A stretch of 54,493 nt of DNA, taken from assembly GCF_016583825.1 (NCBI RefSeq), contig NZ_NRRV01000033.1, forward strand, positions 1-54,493, given 5' to 3'. The stretch is from Thiohalocapsa halophila. GTDB lineage: Bacteria > Pseudomonadota > Gammaproteobacteria > Chromatiales > Chromatiaceae. Below, piece after piece: positions 17,991 through 28,286 of this stretch; positions within the stretch are counted from its first letter, which is position 1; each line of letters starts with the position of its first letter. The position numbers and the translations under genes are program-made. The notes under the pieces were generated by a model. The model saw only the letters and a program-made list of their open reading frames with translations. It was not told the DNA's origin and did not search any database.

Positions 17991-17996
17991 TTGCGG

Positions 17997-18812
17997 TCAG
18001 CTCGATGTCGCCGCTGTTTCTCGCTCGGCATCGGATTCGGTTTTGGATTCGGTGTCGGCGCTCTCGCGCTGTCGGTGGTCCAGGTGCGCCGTGAGCTTGC
18101 GCTCGAAGCCGTCCAGGTAGTCCGCCAGGCTCCAGGCGAGTCGGCGTCCGCCGGCGGTCAGGGCGATACCGCAGACCAGCTCCGGGTCCTGCTCGAAGCC
18201 GGGCTGCCTGTCGTCGCCGAGGTGTTCCTGGACCAGCTCGGTGAGGCGCGCGCGGCGCTCGTCGTCGAGCTCGAAGCCGGTGCTGACGACGAGCTCGCCG
18301 GCGCCGCGGAATTGCTCGCGCTCGTCCTCGGCAAGCCCGACCAGCCGCGCCCCCAGGGTCTCCACCATGCGGTCCTCCAGCCGCACGTCGGCGAGGTCCG
18401 ACAGCGCCTTGCGGGCCAGGTCCGCGAAGCCCTCGGCCGTCTGCCGGCGCAGCTGCTTGGCGAAGGCGTCCTGCTCGTCGCGCAGCTGTTGGCGCCAGTG
18501 CTCGCGCTTGTCGTCCACGTCGGCGCGGGCCTCCTCCAGCAGGCGCTGCTTCTCGGACTCGGCCTCCTCGCGGGCCTGCTCCAGCACGGCATCGCGGCGG
18601 TCCTCCAGGCGCTCCATGCGCTCGTGCAGGCGCTCGCGCTCGCGCTCGGCGGCGTCCTCGCGCTCGCGGGCGGAGTTGACGCGCTCGGCGATGCGGTCCT
18701 CGCGGCGGGCCATGGCCGCCGTCACCGGCCCGTAGAGAAAGTGCTTCAGCAGCCACACCAGGACCAGAAAGTTGACGATCTGGGCGGCGACGGTGAGCCA
18801 GTCGATCTGCAT
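17997..18812 (-). CDS. atpF: N-type ATPase b subunit with delta-like C-terminus
   Basis: 271-residue peripheral-stalk protein. One N-terminal membrane helix (AAQIVNFLVLVWLLKHFLYG, residues about 9-28) is followed by a long charged coiled coil to about residue 150. A globular C-terminal segment (LGARLVGLAEDEREQFRGAG and beyond) resembles the delta-like extension found on b subunits of N-type ATPases, whose operons lack a separate atpH. None is present here. The tail is acidic and threonine/serine rich. It starts ten bases after atpE. The downstream gap to atpA is filled with repeats. Confidence 0.9.
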   Translation of the reverse strand: MQIDWLTVAAQIVNFLVLVWLLKHFLYGPVTAAMARREDRIAERVNSAREREDAAERERERLHERMERLEDRRDAVLEQAREEAESEKQRLLEEARADVDDKREHWRQQLRDEQDAFAKQLRRQTAEGFADLARKALSDLADVRLEDRMVETLGARLVGLAEDEREQFRGAGELVVSTGFELDDERRARLTELVQEHLGDDRQPGFEQDPELVCGIALTAGGRRLAWSLADYLDGFERKLTAHLDHRQRESADTESKTESDAERETAATSS

Positions 18813-18822
18813 GGGCCCGTCC

Positions 18823-19095
18823 TCAGCCGGCGCCGGCGACCTGGTTCCAGAACGGATTCGCGAAGATCAGGATCATGGACACCACGAAGCAGTAGATGGC
18901 CGTGGACTCGATCATCGCCAGCCCGACGAACAGCGTGCGGGTGATGGTCGCGGACTCGTCCGGCTGCTGGGCCATGGCCGTCAGCGCCTGCGCGACGGCC
19001 CGGCCCTCGCCGAGTGCCGGGCCGATGGCGCCGATGGCGATGGTGATGCCGGCGGTGAAGATGGAAGCGATGGCGATGAGGGATTGGGGGTCCAT
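18823..19095 (-). CDS. atpE: N-type ATPase c subunit (rotor ring)
   Basis: 90-residue two-helix proteolipid. Helix 1 carries GAIGPALGEGRAVAQAL with Glu30 where sodium-binding c subunits have Gln. Helix 2 carries MIESTAIYCFVV with the essential Glu63 followed by Ser64, Thr65 and Tyr68, matching the sodium-site layout E-S-T-Y. Two carboxylates per site is the feature described for N-type c rings such as that of Burkholderia pseudomallei. The polar loop reads AQQPDESA instead of the common RQP. It sits between atpB and atpF. Family assignment is certain; coupling-ion choice (proton or sodium) is not. Confidence 0.96.
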   Translation of the reverse strand: MDPQSLIAIASIFTAGITIAIGAIGPALGEGRAVAQALTAMAQQPDESATITRTLFVGLAMIESTAIYCFVVSMILIFANPFWNQVAGAG

Positions 19096-19424
19096 GGCTC
19101 TGTTCCGGATCAGCTTTCAATGTTTGGTGTGGCTGACAGCGTCACGCGTGAGATGGCTCGGTGGGGGATGGTGCGAAGTGCGCGGTGCGCTGTGCGGTAT
19201 GCCACCAAGCATTTCGCATCCGGCACTCGCTCTGCGCCCAACGCGCACAACGCACTGCGCACTCGACTGCGGCCCCGCACTGCGCGCTTGCCATGCCCCG
19301 ACCCGCGCACGCCGCACCGCACATCGGATACGCCTCGCACCAGGCACTCGGCTTCGCCCCGCACCGCGCACTACGCACTGCGCACGATCCCGCAGTCCGT
19401 CCGCATCGCGAGCTCGATCCCGGC
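19096..19424. other. Gap between atpB and atpE with low-complexity GTGCG-type sequence
   Basis: No gene is seen in 329 bases. The central part is dominated by degenerate alternations of GCGCAC, CGCACTGCGC and GCACCGCGCACTACGC motifs, a simple-sequence expansion. It interrupts the operon without adding a recognisable promoter or terminator. Confidence 0.7.
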
Positions 19425-20102
19425 TCATGGCTCACCCTTCTGCGCCGAGCTCGCGGAGGCGATATACACCATCGCCAACACCGCAAAGATGTATGCCTGA
19501 ATCATGCCGGTGAGCAGCCCCAGGAGCTGCATGACGATGGGGAACAGGAAGGGGGTCAGGCTGATCAGGATGCCGACGATGACGGTGCCGCTCATGATGT
19601 TGCCGTACAGGCGCACGGCCAGCGCGACGGTGCGCGAGAGCTCGCCGATGAGATTGAACGGCAGCATTAGCGGTGTGGGCTGCACATAACGGCGCAGATA
19701 GCCGATGGGGCCGCGGTGCAGCACGCCGTAGAGCGGCACCGCGGTGAGCACGCACAGCGCCAGCGCCGTGGTGGTGGAGAGCGATCCCGTCGGCGGCATG
19801 TATCCGGGCACCAAGGACAACAGATTGGCGGTGGCAATGAAGATGAACAGGGTGCCGACGAAGGGCAGATACTGCCCCGGGTCCTGGCGGCTCACGTCGC
19901 GGATCTGATCCTTCAGCCCGGTCACCAGCACTTCCAGCAGGTTCTGCCAGCGCGAGATGTCCGGCCCGGTGCGGAGCCTGCGGGTGATGAGCCATGAGCC
20001 CCCAGTCAGCAGCAGCATGACGAGCCAGGTGTAGGCCAGGGTCGCGTTGATGTGCAGCGGGCCCCATTGCCACAGCAGGATCTGATCGGGGCTGATGGTC
20101 AT
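19425..20102 (-). CDS. atpB: N-type ATPase a subunit (stator, Fo)
   Basis: 225-residue integral membrane protein with about five hydrophobic helices. The essential stator arginine is in SRTVALAVRLYGNIMSG near residue 160 (equivalent to Arg210 of E. coli), followed by the last helices with QAYIFAVLAMVYIASA. N-terminal QWGPLHINATLAYTWLVML and the loop DISRWQNLLEVLVTGLKDQI are typical. Its ATG overlaps the atpR stop by four bases, so it should be co-translated. Shorter than the E. coli a subunit, normal for N-type operons. Confidence 0.95.
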   Translation of the reverse strand: MTISPDQILLWQWGPLHINATLAYTWLVMLLLTGGSWLITRRLRTGPDISRWQNLLEVLVTGLKDQIRDVSRQDPGQYLPFVGTLFIFIATANLLSLVPGYMPPTGSLSTTTALALCVLTAVPLYGVLHRGPIGYLRRYVQPTPLMLPFNLIGELSRTVALAVRLYGNIMSGTVIVGILISLTPFLFPIVMQLLGLLTGMIQAYIFAVLAMVYIASASSAQKGEP

Positions 20103-20485
20103 CGCGATTGCCTCTCTGTTTTATCCTCGCCCGGCGGGCCGCCTGCGCCATTGCTCTCGGCTTTTCCTTCGGGTCTGTCGCCGGGCCGCCCATAGCGGCG
20201 CAGCAGCAGCGCCCGCACGGCGAAGACCCCGAGCAGGCCCGGCACCAGGGTCGTCCAGCCGTCCCCGGTCCACCGCTCGCCGGCCATCAGCAGCACCCAG
20301 AACCCTGCCAGCAGCACAAGCATACGCAGCAGCAGGCTGCCGCCGATCAGAAGCGCCGGATGACGCGCGCGGCCCAGCGCCTGCACCGTGCGATAGAGCC
20401 CGGCATAGAACAACCAGCCGAGCCCAGCGCCGGCGCCGAAGGCCGCGACCACCAATGCCGCCGTGATCAGGCTGTCGCCGCTCAT
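20099..20485 (-). CDS. atpR: AtpR, N-type ATPase accessory membrane protein
   Basis: 128-residue protein with three hydrophobic segments (ITAALVVAAFGAGAGLGWLF, ALLIGGSLLLRMLVLLAGFW and TLVPGLLGVFAVRALLL) and a charged tail. Arginine inside the second segment (LLLRMLV) and in the third (FAVRALLLRRY) is the feature noted for AtpR, a protein unique to N-type operons and thought to help c-ring assembly with AtpQ. The start is the ATG at 20485, whose bases overlap the antiporter TGA; the stop overlaps the atpB start. Position directly before atpB is canonical. Confidence 0.88.
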   Translation of the reverse strand: MSGDSLITAALVVAAFGAGAGLGWLFYAGLYRTVQALGRARHPALLIGGSLLLRMLVLLAGFWVLLMAGERWTGDGWTTLVPGLLGVFAVRALLLRRYGRPGDRPEGKAESNGAGGPPGEDKTERQSR

Positions 20486-21678
20486 CCCGGCACCTCCCCG
20501 GCGCGGCGCAGCGCAAAGCGGGTGGCCACCGGCCCCAGCAGCTCGAAGATCACCGTGGAGCCGAACACCGTCGGCAGGATCAGGCTCTCCAGCGCCGGAA
20601 AGCTCTGCGCCGCCACCAGCGCCAGGCCCAGTGCGACCCCCGCCTGGGGCAGCACCGCGAAGCCGATCCAGTGGTAGATCCGCGGCGGTGCGCCGCCCAG
20701 GCGCCCGCCCAGCTGGGCACCGGCGTAGAGCCCGGCGCTGCGCAGCAGGATGTAGACGGCGCCGATGAGCCCCACTGCCTGCAGCGACGCAAGCTCCAGC
20801 GCGGCGCCGGCGAGCAGGAAGAACAGGATCAAATACGGCCACTCGATGCCCTCGATGGCCCGAAACGGCCGGCTGTGGTGCTTCGCGCGGCTCGCCACCA
20901 CGGCGCCGAGGGTGACGCAGGCGAGCAGGTAAGACACCTCCAGCCAAAGCGCGATGCCGGAGCAGAGCATCACGAAGCCCAGCGCCTCCGCCTGGGTGGG
21001 CTCGCCTTCGCGCACGCGGCCGGTGAGCCAGGCCATGGGCAGGCCCAGCACGGCGCCGAGGGCGATGGCGCCGGTCAGCTCCCAGAGCGCACCGAGCAGC
21101 TCGCCGGCCTCGCCGCCGTCGCCGGCGAGCGCCTGTGCGATGCTGAACAGCACGGTGAACAGCATGATGCCCCAGGCGTCGTCGATGGCCACCAGGCCGA
21201 GCAGGGTCTGCGTGAACTCGCCCTCGGCGCCGGACTCGTGCACCACGTCATAGGTGGCGGCCGGGGCCGTGGCCGGGGCGATGCCGGCGAGCAGCAGCGC
21301 CGCCTGCAGCCCGGCGCCGGCGAGCAGCAGCCCGATGCCGACGAACAGGCTCGCCAGCAGCACCTTGCTCGCGGACAGCACCAGCACGCGGCGGCCGAGC
21401 TTGCGCAGCGCGTTCGGTGTCAGCTGCCCGCCGATGAGAAAGCCGACCATGGCCAGCGCGATGTTCGTCAGCACCGGGAACCAGCGCTCGGTGAAGGGCG
21501 GCAGCAGGTCCATGACCGATGGCCCCACCAGCACGCCCGCCAGCAGCAGCAGGGTCACCCGCGGCAGCGGGGTGTGGCGGCCGAGCAGGTCCGCCAGCAG
21601 CCCGGCGATGAAGATGGCGCCGATGGTGATCAGCATGGGTGCCACCTGTGCGGCGTTCTGGGCGCCGTGGTCCATCAT
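20482..21678 (-). CDS. CPA2-type cation/proton antiporter inside the N-ATPase operon
   Basis: 398-residue membrane protein with about twelve hydrophobic segments, a monovalent cation/proton exchanger-like fold. It opens LITIGAIFIAGLLADLLGRH and PLPRVTLLLLAGVLVGPSVM, typical of the Na+/H+ exchanger CPA2 group, and contains LLGLVAIDDAWGIMLF near residue 160, the conserved acidic pair of the ion site. There is no C-terminal TrkA-N regulatory domain. Start: ATG ATG at 21678/21675, overlapping the atpQ stop (TAATG). Stop: overlaps the atpR start (ATGA). Being coupled at both ends makes it a true operon member, placed between atpQ and atpR. Ion specificity is unknown; sodium is the likeliest given the context. 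Confidence 0.9.
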   Translation of the reverse strand: MMDHGAQNAAQVAPMLITIGAIFIAGLLADLLGRHTPLPRVTLLLLAGVLVGPSVMDLLPPFTERWFPVLTNIALAMVGFLIGGQLTPNALRKLGRRVLVLSASKVLLASLFVGIGLLLAGAGLQAALLLAGIAPATAPAATYDVVHESGAEGEFTQTLLGLVAIDDAWGIMLFTVLFSIAQALAGDGGEAGELLGALWELTGAIALGAVLGLPMAWLTGRVREGEPTQAEALGFVMLCSGIALWLEVSYLLACVTLGAVVASRAKHHSRPFRAIEGIEWPYLILFFLLAGAALELASLQAVGLIGAVYILLRSAGLYAGAQLGGRLGGAPPRIYHWIGFAVLPQAGVALGLALVAAQSFPALESLILPTVFGSTVIFELLGPVATRFALRRAGEVPG

Positions 21679-22081
21679 TACTCCCCGCTCTCGCGCTTGA
21701 CCCAGTACCAGGCGTTCAGCACGCCCAGCGCCACCCCCAGCAGCAGGAAGGTCAGGGTCCAGGACGCCTCGGCCGCCGGCCAGGTGCGGTCCAGCCACAG
21801 CCCCAGGGCGACGCCGGCCAGGGTCGGAATCGCCACCGCCCAGCCCACCATGCCGAACATGCCGAGCCAGAAGAAGATGCTGCGGTCCTCATCGGCGCGG
21901 GCGCGCTGCTTGCGCTCTGCCTTGCGGCCGACGGTGTCGCGGAAGCGCTGCTCCGGCGGGCGGTGCGGGTGCGCCCGGCGCTGCGAATGGTCCGAGGCTT
22001 GCGCCGGCGTCTCGTCACGGCGCTCATCCGGCGGGCTCGCCTGCGGCTCGTCGCGCCGCCCGTTGTCGTCTTTCGCTGCCA

Positions 22082-22082
<1 letters not shown>
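21678..22082 (-). CDS. atpQ: AtpQ, N-type ATPase accessory protein (AtpI-like)
   Basis: 134-residue protein with a long hydrophilic, arginine-rich N-terminus (about 70 residues) and two membrane helices (FFWLGMFGMVGWAVAIPTLA and WTLTFLLLGVALGVLNAWYW), the layout of the AtpQ/AtpI group. In N-type operons it is thought to act in rotor assembly. ATG at 22082 overlaps the atpC stop by one base (TAATG) and its stop overlaps the antiporter start. The N-terminal extension is longer than I expect for the family and is of low complexity. Confidence 0.85.
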
Positions 22083-24227
<2,145 letters not shown>

Positions 24228-24360
24228 TCAACCTACGAGCAAAGAACGCGCCAATACATTGCCATTGCCGTAAGTCTGGCTCGCCCGACGCCGCCGGTGG
24301 CGACGCCTGCCGGACAGCCGCCACCGTCCGGCGCCGCCCGCGGCGGCGGGCAGAGGCGCG

Positions 24361-25199
24361 ATGTCGGGCTTCGCTCCCGCTCAGCGCCGACCTACGCCGA
24401 GCACCACCCCGGCCCGTAGGTCGGCGCCGACGCCAGGAGGCCCGACACGGCAGCAGGCGCAAGGCCGATGTCGGGCTTCGCTCCCGCTCAGCGCCGACCT
24501 ACGCCGGACGCCACCCCAGCCCGTAGGTCGGCGCCGACGCCAGGAGGCCCGACACCGCGGCACGCGCAAGGCCGATGTCGGGCTTCGCTACCACTCAGCG
24601 CCGACCTACGCCGGACGCCCCCGCAGCCCGTAGGTCGGCGCCGACGCCAGGAGGCCCGACAAGGCAGCAGGCGCAAGGCCGATGTCGGGCTTCGCTCCCG
24701 CTCAGCGCCGACCTACGCCGAACGCCCCCGCAGCCCGTAGGTCGGCGCCGACGCCAGGAGGCCCGACACGACGGCACGCGCAAGGCCGATGTCGGGCTTC
24801 GCTGCCGCTCAGCGCCGACCTACGCCGAGCCCCGCCGCAGCCCGTAGGTCGGCGCCGACGCCAGGAGGCCCGACACCGCGGCAGGCGCAAGGCCGATGTC
24901 GGGCTTCGCTGCCGCTCAGCACCGACCTACGCCGAACCCCGCCGCAGCCCGTAGGTCGGCGCCGACGCCAGGAGGCCCGACACGGCAGCAGGCGCCAGGC
25001 CGATGTCGGGCTTCGCTACCACTCAGCGCCGACCCACGCCGAACGCCCTCGCAGCCCGTAGGTCGGCGCCGACGCCAGGAGGCCCGACAAGGCAGCAGGC
25101 GCAACGCCGATGTCGGGCTTCGCTGCCGCTCAGCGCCGACCTACGCCGGCCGCCCCCGCAGCCCGTAGGTCGGCGCCGACGCCAGGAGGCCCGACACGA
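24361..25199. repeat. Tandem array of eight 107-bp palindromic units
   Basis: Units begin at 24361, 24468, 24575, 24682, 24789, 24896, 25003 and 25110, an exact 107-base step. Each has two inverted arms: TGTCGGGC...CGCCGACCTACG, then CGTAGGTCGGCG...GCCCGACA, so every unit can fold into a two-part stem around a short variable centre. Single or half copies occur at 6298-6336 and 37652-37714. 107 is not divisible by three, so the open frames here are not genes. From 25200 to 25640 I see no gene, only hsdM leader sequence with AAGGAG before the ATG. Confidence 0.95.
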
Positions 25200-25640
25200 C
25201 GGAGTGCGACCCATCACGCAACCGTCCGCCGACGCCCGATCGATGCACGCTCTCCCCACCACCGTGGGGGATTTGCACCCGCCGCTGGTTGCACTGCACC
25301 GCCTCGGCCCGTCCACCGGCGCGCTGCACAGGCGCCATTCCAACGTCGATGGATGCCCGGAGATCCGAGGCGTCGATGTTCCAGGCCGCTGAAAGGCAGA
25401 ACGATCATCGGCTCCCAGCAACGCACCCTGGCTTGCTATCCTCAGACCGCCCTGTACGAGGCGCATGCCATGCGCGCTTCTGGCCGCCCACCGCGGATCG
25501 GCGGCGGCGATTATCCTGCCGGCGAGGGCAGGGACCGACCTGCCGCACAGGTCCAGCGGCGGTCAGCGCCATCCGACGAAGCGGGCATGCCCTGAGCACA
25601 ACGCCGACCAAGCACGACACGGAGCACAAGGAGCCCCCGC

Positions 25641-27683
25641 ATGGCCGACGGCCAGAGCACCAACAGCACCATCCAGACCAAGAGCGGCTTCATCTGGTCC
25701 ATCGCCGAGATCCTGCGCGGCGACTTCAAGCAGTCCGAATACGGCAAGGTCATCCTGCCCTTCGTGGTGCTGCGCCGCCTCGACTGCCTGCTGGAGCCGA
25801 GCAAAGCGGCCGTGCTCAAGACCGCCGAGACCCTGCCCGACGACATCGACGACACCACGCGGGACATGATCCTGTTCAGCGACGTCGGCAACAACGTCAA
25901 GGTCTACAACCTCTCGCGCTTCACCTTCGCGAGCCTCAAGGGCCAGGACCCCGCCCAGCTGCACGCCAACCTGGTGGACTACATCACCAAGTTCTCGGGC
26001 AACGTCCGCGACATCTTCCTCGACAAGTTCCTGTTCACCGACCAGCTCAAGCGCCTGAACGAGGGCGGCCTGCTGTGGCCGGTGTTCGAGCGCTTCACCG
26101 AGATCGACCTGCACCCGAGCACCGTCTCCAACCTGGAAATGGGCTACCTGTTCGAGGAGCTGATCCGCCGCTTCTCCGAAATCTCCAACGAGACCGCCGG
26201 TGAGCACTTCACGCCGCGCGAGGTCATTCGACTGATCGTCGATCTGCTCATCGCCAACGACGATGCCAAGCTGTCGGGCCGCGGCATCATCCGCCAGGTC
26301 TACGACCCCGCCTGTGGCACCGGCGGCATGCTGGCGTTGACCGAAGAGGCGCTGACCGAGTTCAACCCCAACATCCGCGTCGAGCTATTCGGCCAGGAGC
26401 TGAACCCGGAATCCTTCGCCATCTGCAAGTCCGACATGCTGGTGACCGGGCACGACCCGGAGCAGATCGCCTTCGGCAATACCCTCACCCAGGACGCCCA
26501 CAAGGGCAAGCGCTTCCACTACATGCTGTCCAATCCGCCCTATGGCGTGGACTGGAAGAAGTACCAGGAGCCGATCAAGGACGAGGCCGCCCAGCTCGGC
26601 TTCCACGGCCGCTTCGGCGCCGGCACGCCCAGGGTCTCGGACGGGCAGTTGCTGTTCCTGCAGCATATGATTTCGAAGATGCGCGACGACGAGACCGGCT
26701 CGCGCATCGGCATCGTCATGAACGGCTCGCCGCTCTTCACCGGCGGGGCCGGCTCCGGCGAGAGCGAGATCCGCCGCTGGATGCTGGAGAACGACTGGGT
26801 TGAGGCCATCGTCGCGCTGCCGACGGATCTCTTCTACAACACCGGCATCCAGACCTATGTTTGGCTGCTCAACAACCGCAAGCCCGAGACCCGCGCCGGC
26901 AAGGTGCAGCTCATCGACGCCTCCGGCGAGCACTTCTGGCGCTCGATGCGCAAATCCCTCGGCTCCAAGCGCCGCGAGATCCCCGACGCCGCCCGCGCCG
27001 AGATCGTTCGTCTCTATGCCGATTTCGTGAACGGTGAGAGCGGTGAGTCCGATGTCTCCAAGATCTTCCGGACCACCGACTTCGGCTACCGCGAGATCCG
27101 GGTCGAGCGCCCGCTCAAGCTCAACTTCCAGGTCAGCGACGAGCGCCTGGCTCGGCTCGCGGACGAGAAGGCGTTCAAGAAGCTCGATCCAGATGAGCGC
27201 GAGGCAATCATCGGCGCGCTGAAGACCATCGGCGAGGCGCTCTACCGCAACCGAGACAGCTTCGAGCAGGCCCTGAACAAGGCGCTCCGCCCCCTGAAGG
27301 ACAAAGACATCAAGCTCTCGGCGCCGCTCAAGAAGGCGATCCTGTCGTCACTGTCGGAGCGCGACGAGGCCGCCGACACCTGCACCGACAAGCAGGGCAA
27401 CCCGGAGCCCGATCCGGAGCTGCGCGACCAGGAGCTGGTCCCGCTCGGTGAGGACTGGCGGGAGTACCTGGCCCGTGAGGTGACCCCCTTCGTGCCCGAC
27501 GCCTGGGTGGACGAGAGCGTGCGCGATGCCCGCGACGGCGAGGTCGGCCGGGTCGGCTACGAGATCAACTTCAACCGCTACTTCTACAAGTATGTCCCGC
27601 CGCGACCCCTGGAGGAGATCGATGCGGAGATGAAGGCGCTGGAGGCGGAGATTGCGGCGCTGCTCCGCGACGTTACCAGATGA
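25641..27683 (+). CDS. hsdM: Type I restriction-modification methyltransferase subunit HsdM
   Basis: 680-residue N6-adenine DNA methyltransferase. N-terminal helical HsdM_N region (TKSGFIWSIAEILRGDFKQS), then the AdoMet site motif I in VYDPACGTGGMLAL near residue 220 and catalytic motif IV NPPYG near 300, then GIVMNGSPLFTGGAGSGESE. The C-terminal third is a charged helical tail ending with NFNRYFYKYVPPRPLEEIDA and a coil. AAGGAG precedes the ATG. It heads a locus with hsdS and hsdR, with extra genes at both junctions. The last about 219 bases recur, diverged, at 28070-28286. The MTase should be active; nothing is missing. Confidence 0.95.
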   Translation: MADGQSTNSTIQTKSGFIWSIAEILRGDFKQSEYGKVILPFVVLRRLDCLLEPSKAAVLKTAETLPDDIDDTTRDMILFSDVGNNVKVYNLSRFTFASLKGQDPAQLHANLVDYITKFSGNVRDIFLDKFLFTDQLKRLNEGGLLWPVFERFTEIDLHPSTVSNLEMGYLFEELIRRFSEISNETAGEHFTPREVIRLIVDLLIANDDAKLSGRGIIRQVYDPACGTGGMLALTEEALTEFNPNIRVELFGQELNPESFAICKSDMLVTGHDPEQIAFGNTLTQDAHKGKRFHYMLSNPPYGVDWKKYQEPIKDEAAQLGFHGRFGAGTPRVSDGQLLFLQHMISKMRDDETGSRIGIVMNGSPLFTGGAGSGESEIRRWMLENDWVEAIVALPTDLFYNTGIQTYVWLLNNRKPETRAGKVQLIDASGEHFWRSMRKSLGSKRREIPDAARAEIVRLYADFVNGESGESDVSKIFRTTDFGYREIRVERPLKLNFQVSDERLARLADEKAFKKLDPDEREAIIGALKTIGEALYRNRDSFEQALNKALRPLKDKDIKLSAPLKKAILSSLSERDEAADTCTDKQGNPEPDPELRDQELVPLGEDWREYLAREVTPFVPDAWVDESVRDARDGEVGRVGYEINFNRYFYKYVPPRPLEEIDAEMKALEAEIAALLRDVTR

Positions 27684-27692
27684 GGTGATGAC

Positions 27693-27920
27693 ATGAACCC
27701 GACCTCCGATCATGATGATATGCCCAGTGAGATCGACTTCTCGGGTGGTGCCCGCGGCAAGTTCTATCGCCCCGACGCACAGCTCAGGCTGCCCATCCAC
27801 CTTGAGGCGGACGTCCAAGCAAGACTGGCCGCCATCGCCAGTGCCAAGGATATGGACCTGTCGGCGCTCGTGAACGACTTGCTCAAGAAGGACCTCGAGC
27901 TGATCGAGATGGGGCGGTAG
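27693..27920 (+). CDS. Small antitoxin-like (ribbon-helix-helix type) protein
   Basis: 75-residue protein with the pattern FSGGARGKFYRPDAQLRLPI, then HLEADVQARLAAIASAKDMD and LSALVNDLLKKDLELI. Proteins beginning (D)FS-GVRGKFY-P with a C-terminal helix pair are common as solitary or toxin-linked small genes and look like CopG/BrnA-type DNA-binding antitoxins; that assignment is by pattern, not proof. GAGGTGATG precedes the ATG, 10 bases after the hsdM stop, so it may be translated with hsdM. No toxin partner is adjacent; the next 350 bases contain an hsdM end fragment. Confidence 0.6.
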   Translation: MNPTSDHDDMPSEIDFSGGARGKFYRPDAQLRLPIHLEADVQARLAAIASAKDMDLSALVNDLLKKDLELIEMGR

Positions 27921-28069
27921 ATTCATTGGGCCAAAAGGGACCAGAAGCCGGTGCAGACGCTACTCTGTGCTGCTATAGCGGAGCAACGCAACCGCGATGT
28001 GATCGAGAGGGTCATGACCAATTCGCTCCAGAACAAAGCCACCAACGTCGGCGAGAATGCGCGGCAGGC

Positions 28070-28286
28070 CATGGCGCGCGAGTGCATGCAAGTTGTGCCT
28101 GATGCCCGGGTCGATGACCGCATGCGCGATGCCCGCGACGGAGAGGTCGGCTGCGTTGGCTACGAGATCAACTTCAACCGCTACTTCTAACAGTACGTCC
28201 CGCCGCGGCCGCTGGAGGAGATCGATGCGGAGATGAAGGCGCTGGAGGCGGAGATTGCACGGTTGTTGAAGGAGGTGGCGGCGTGA
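28070..28286 (+). pseudogene. Diverged second copy of the hsdM 3' end
   Basis: Aligns over its full length with 27467-27683 without large gaps and keeps the same reading frame up to the hsdS junction: RDARDGEVGCVGYEINFNRY matches RDARDGEVGRVGYEINFNRY, and PLEEIDAEMKALEAEIA is identical. A TAC to TAA change (28188-28190) stops the frame inside the fragment. Its final TGA overlaps the hsdS GTG start exactly as an intact hsdM stop would. It is therefore the original hsdM-hsdS junction, or one imported with hsdS. Confidence 0.9.

Noticed and set aside
19096..19424. Possible small gene between atpB and atpE
   Set aside because: The sequence is a degenerate GCGCAC-type simple repeat; frames are of biased composition without a ribosome-binding site.
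24361..25199. CRISPR array
   Set aside because: Units are contiguous 107-bp palindromes without unique spacers of constant length, and no cas genes are present. The same applies to the 90-bp array at 39025.
24361..25392. Series of 90-residue open frames spaced 107 bases apart
   Set aside because: Each is the same frame in a tandem repeat whose period is not a multiple of three.
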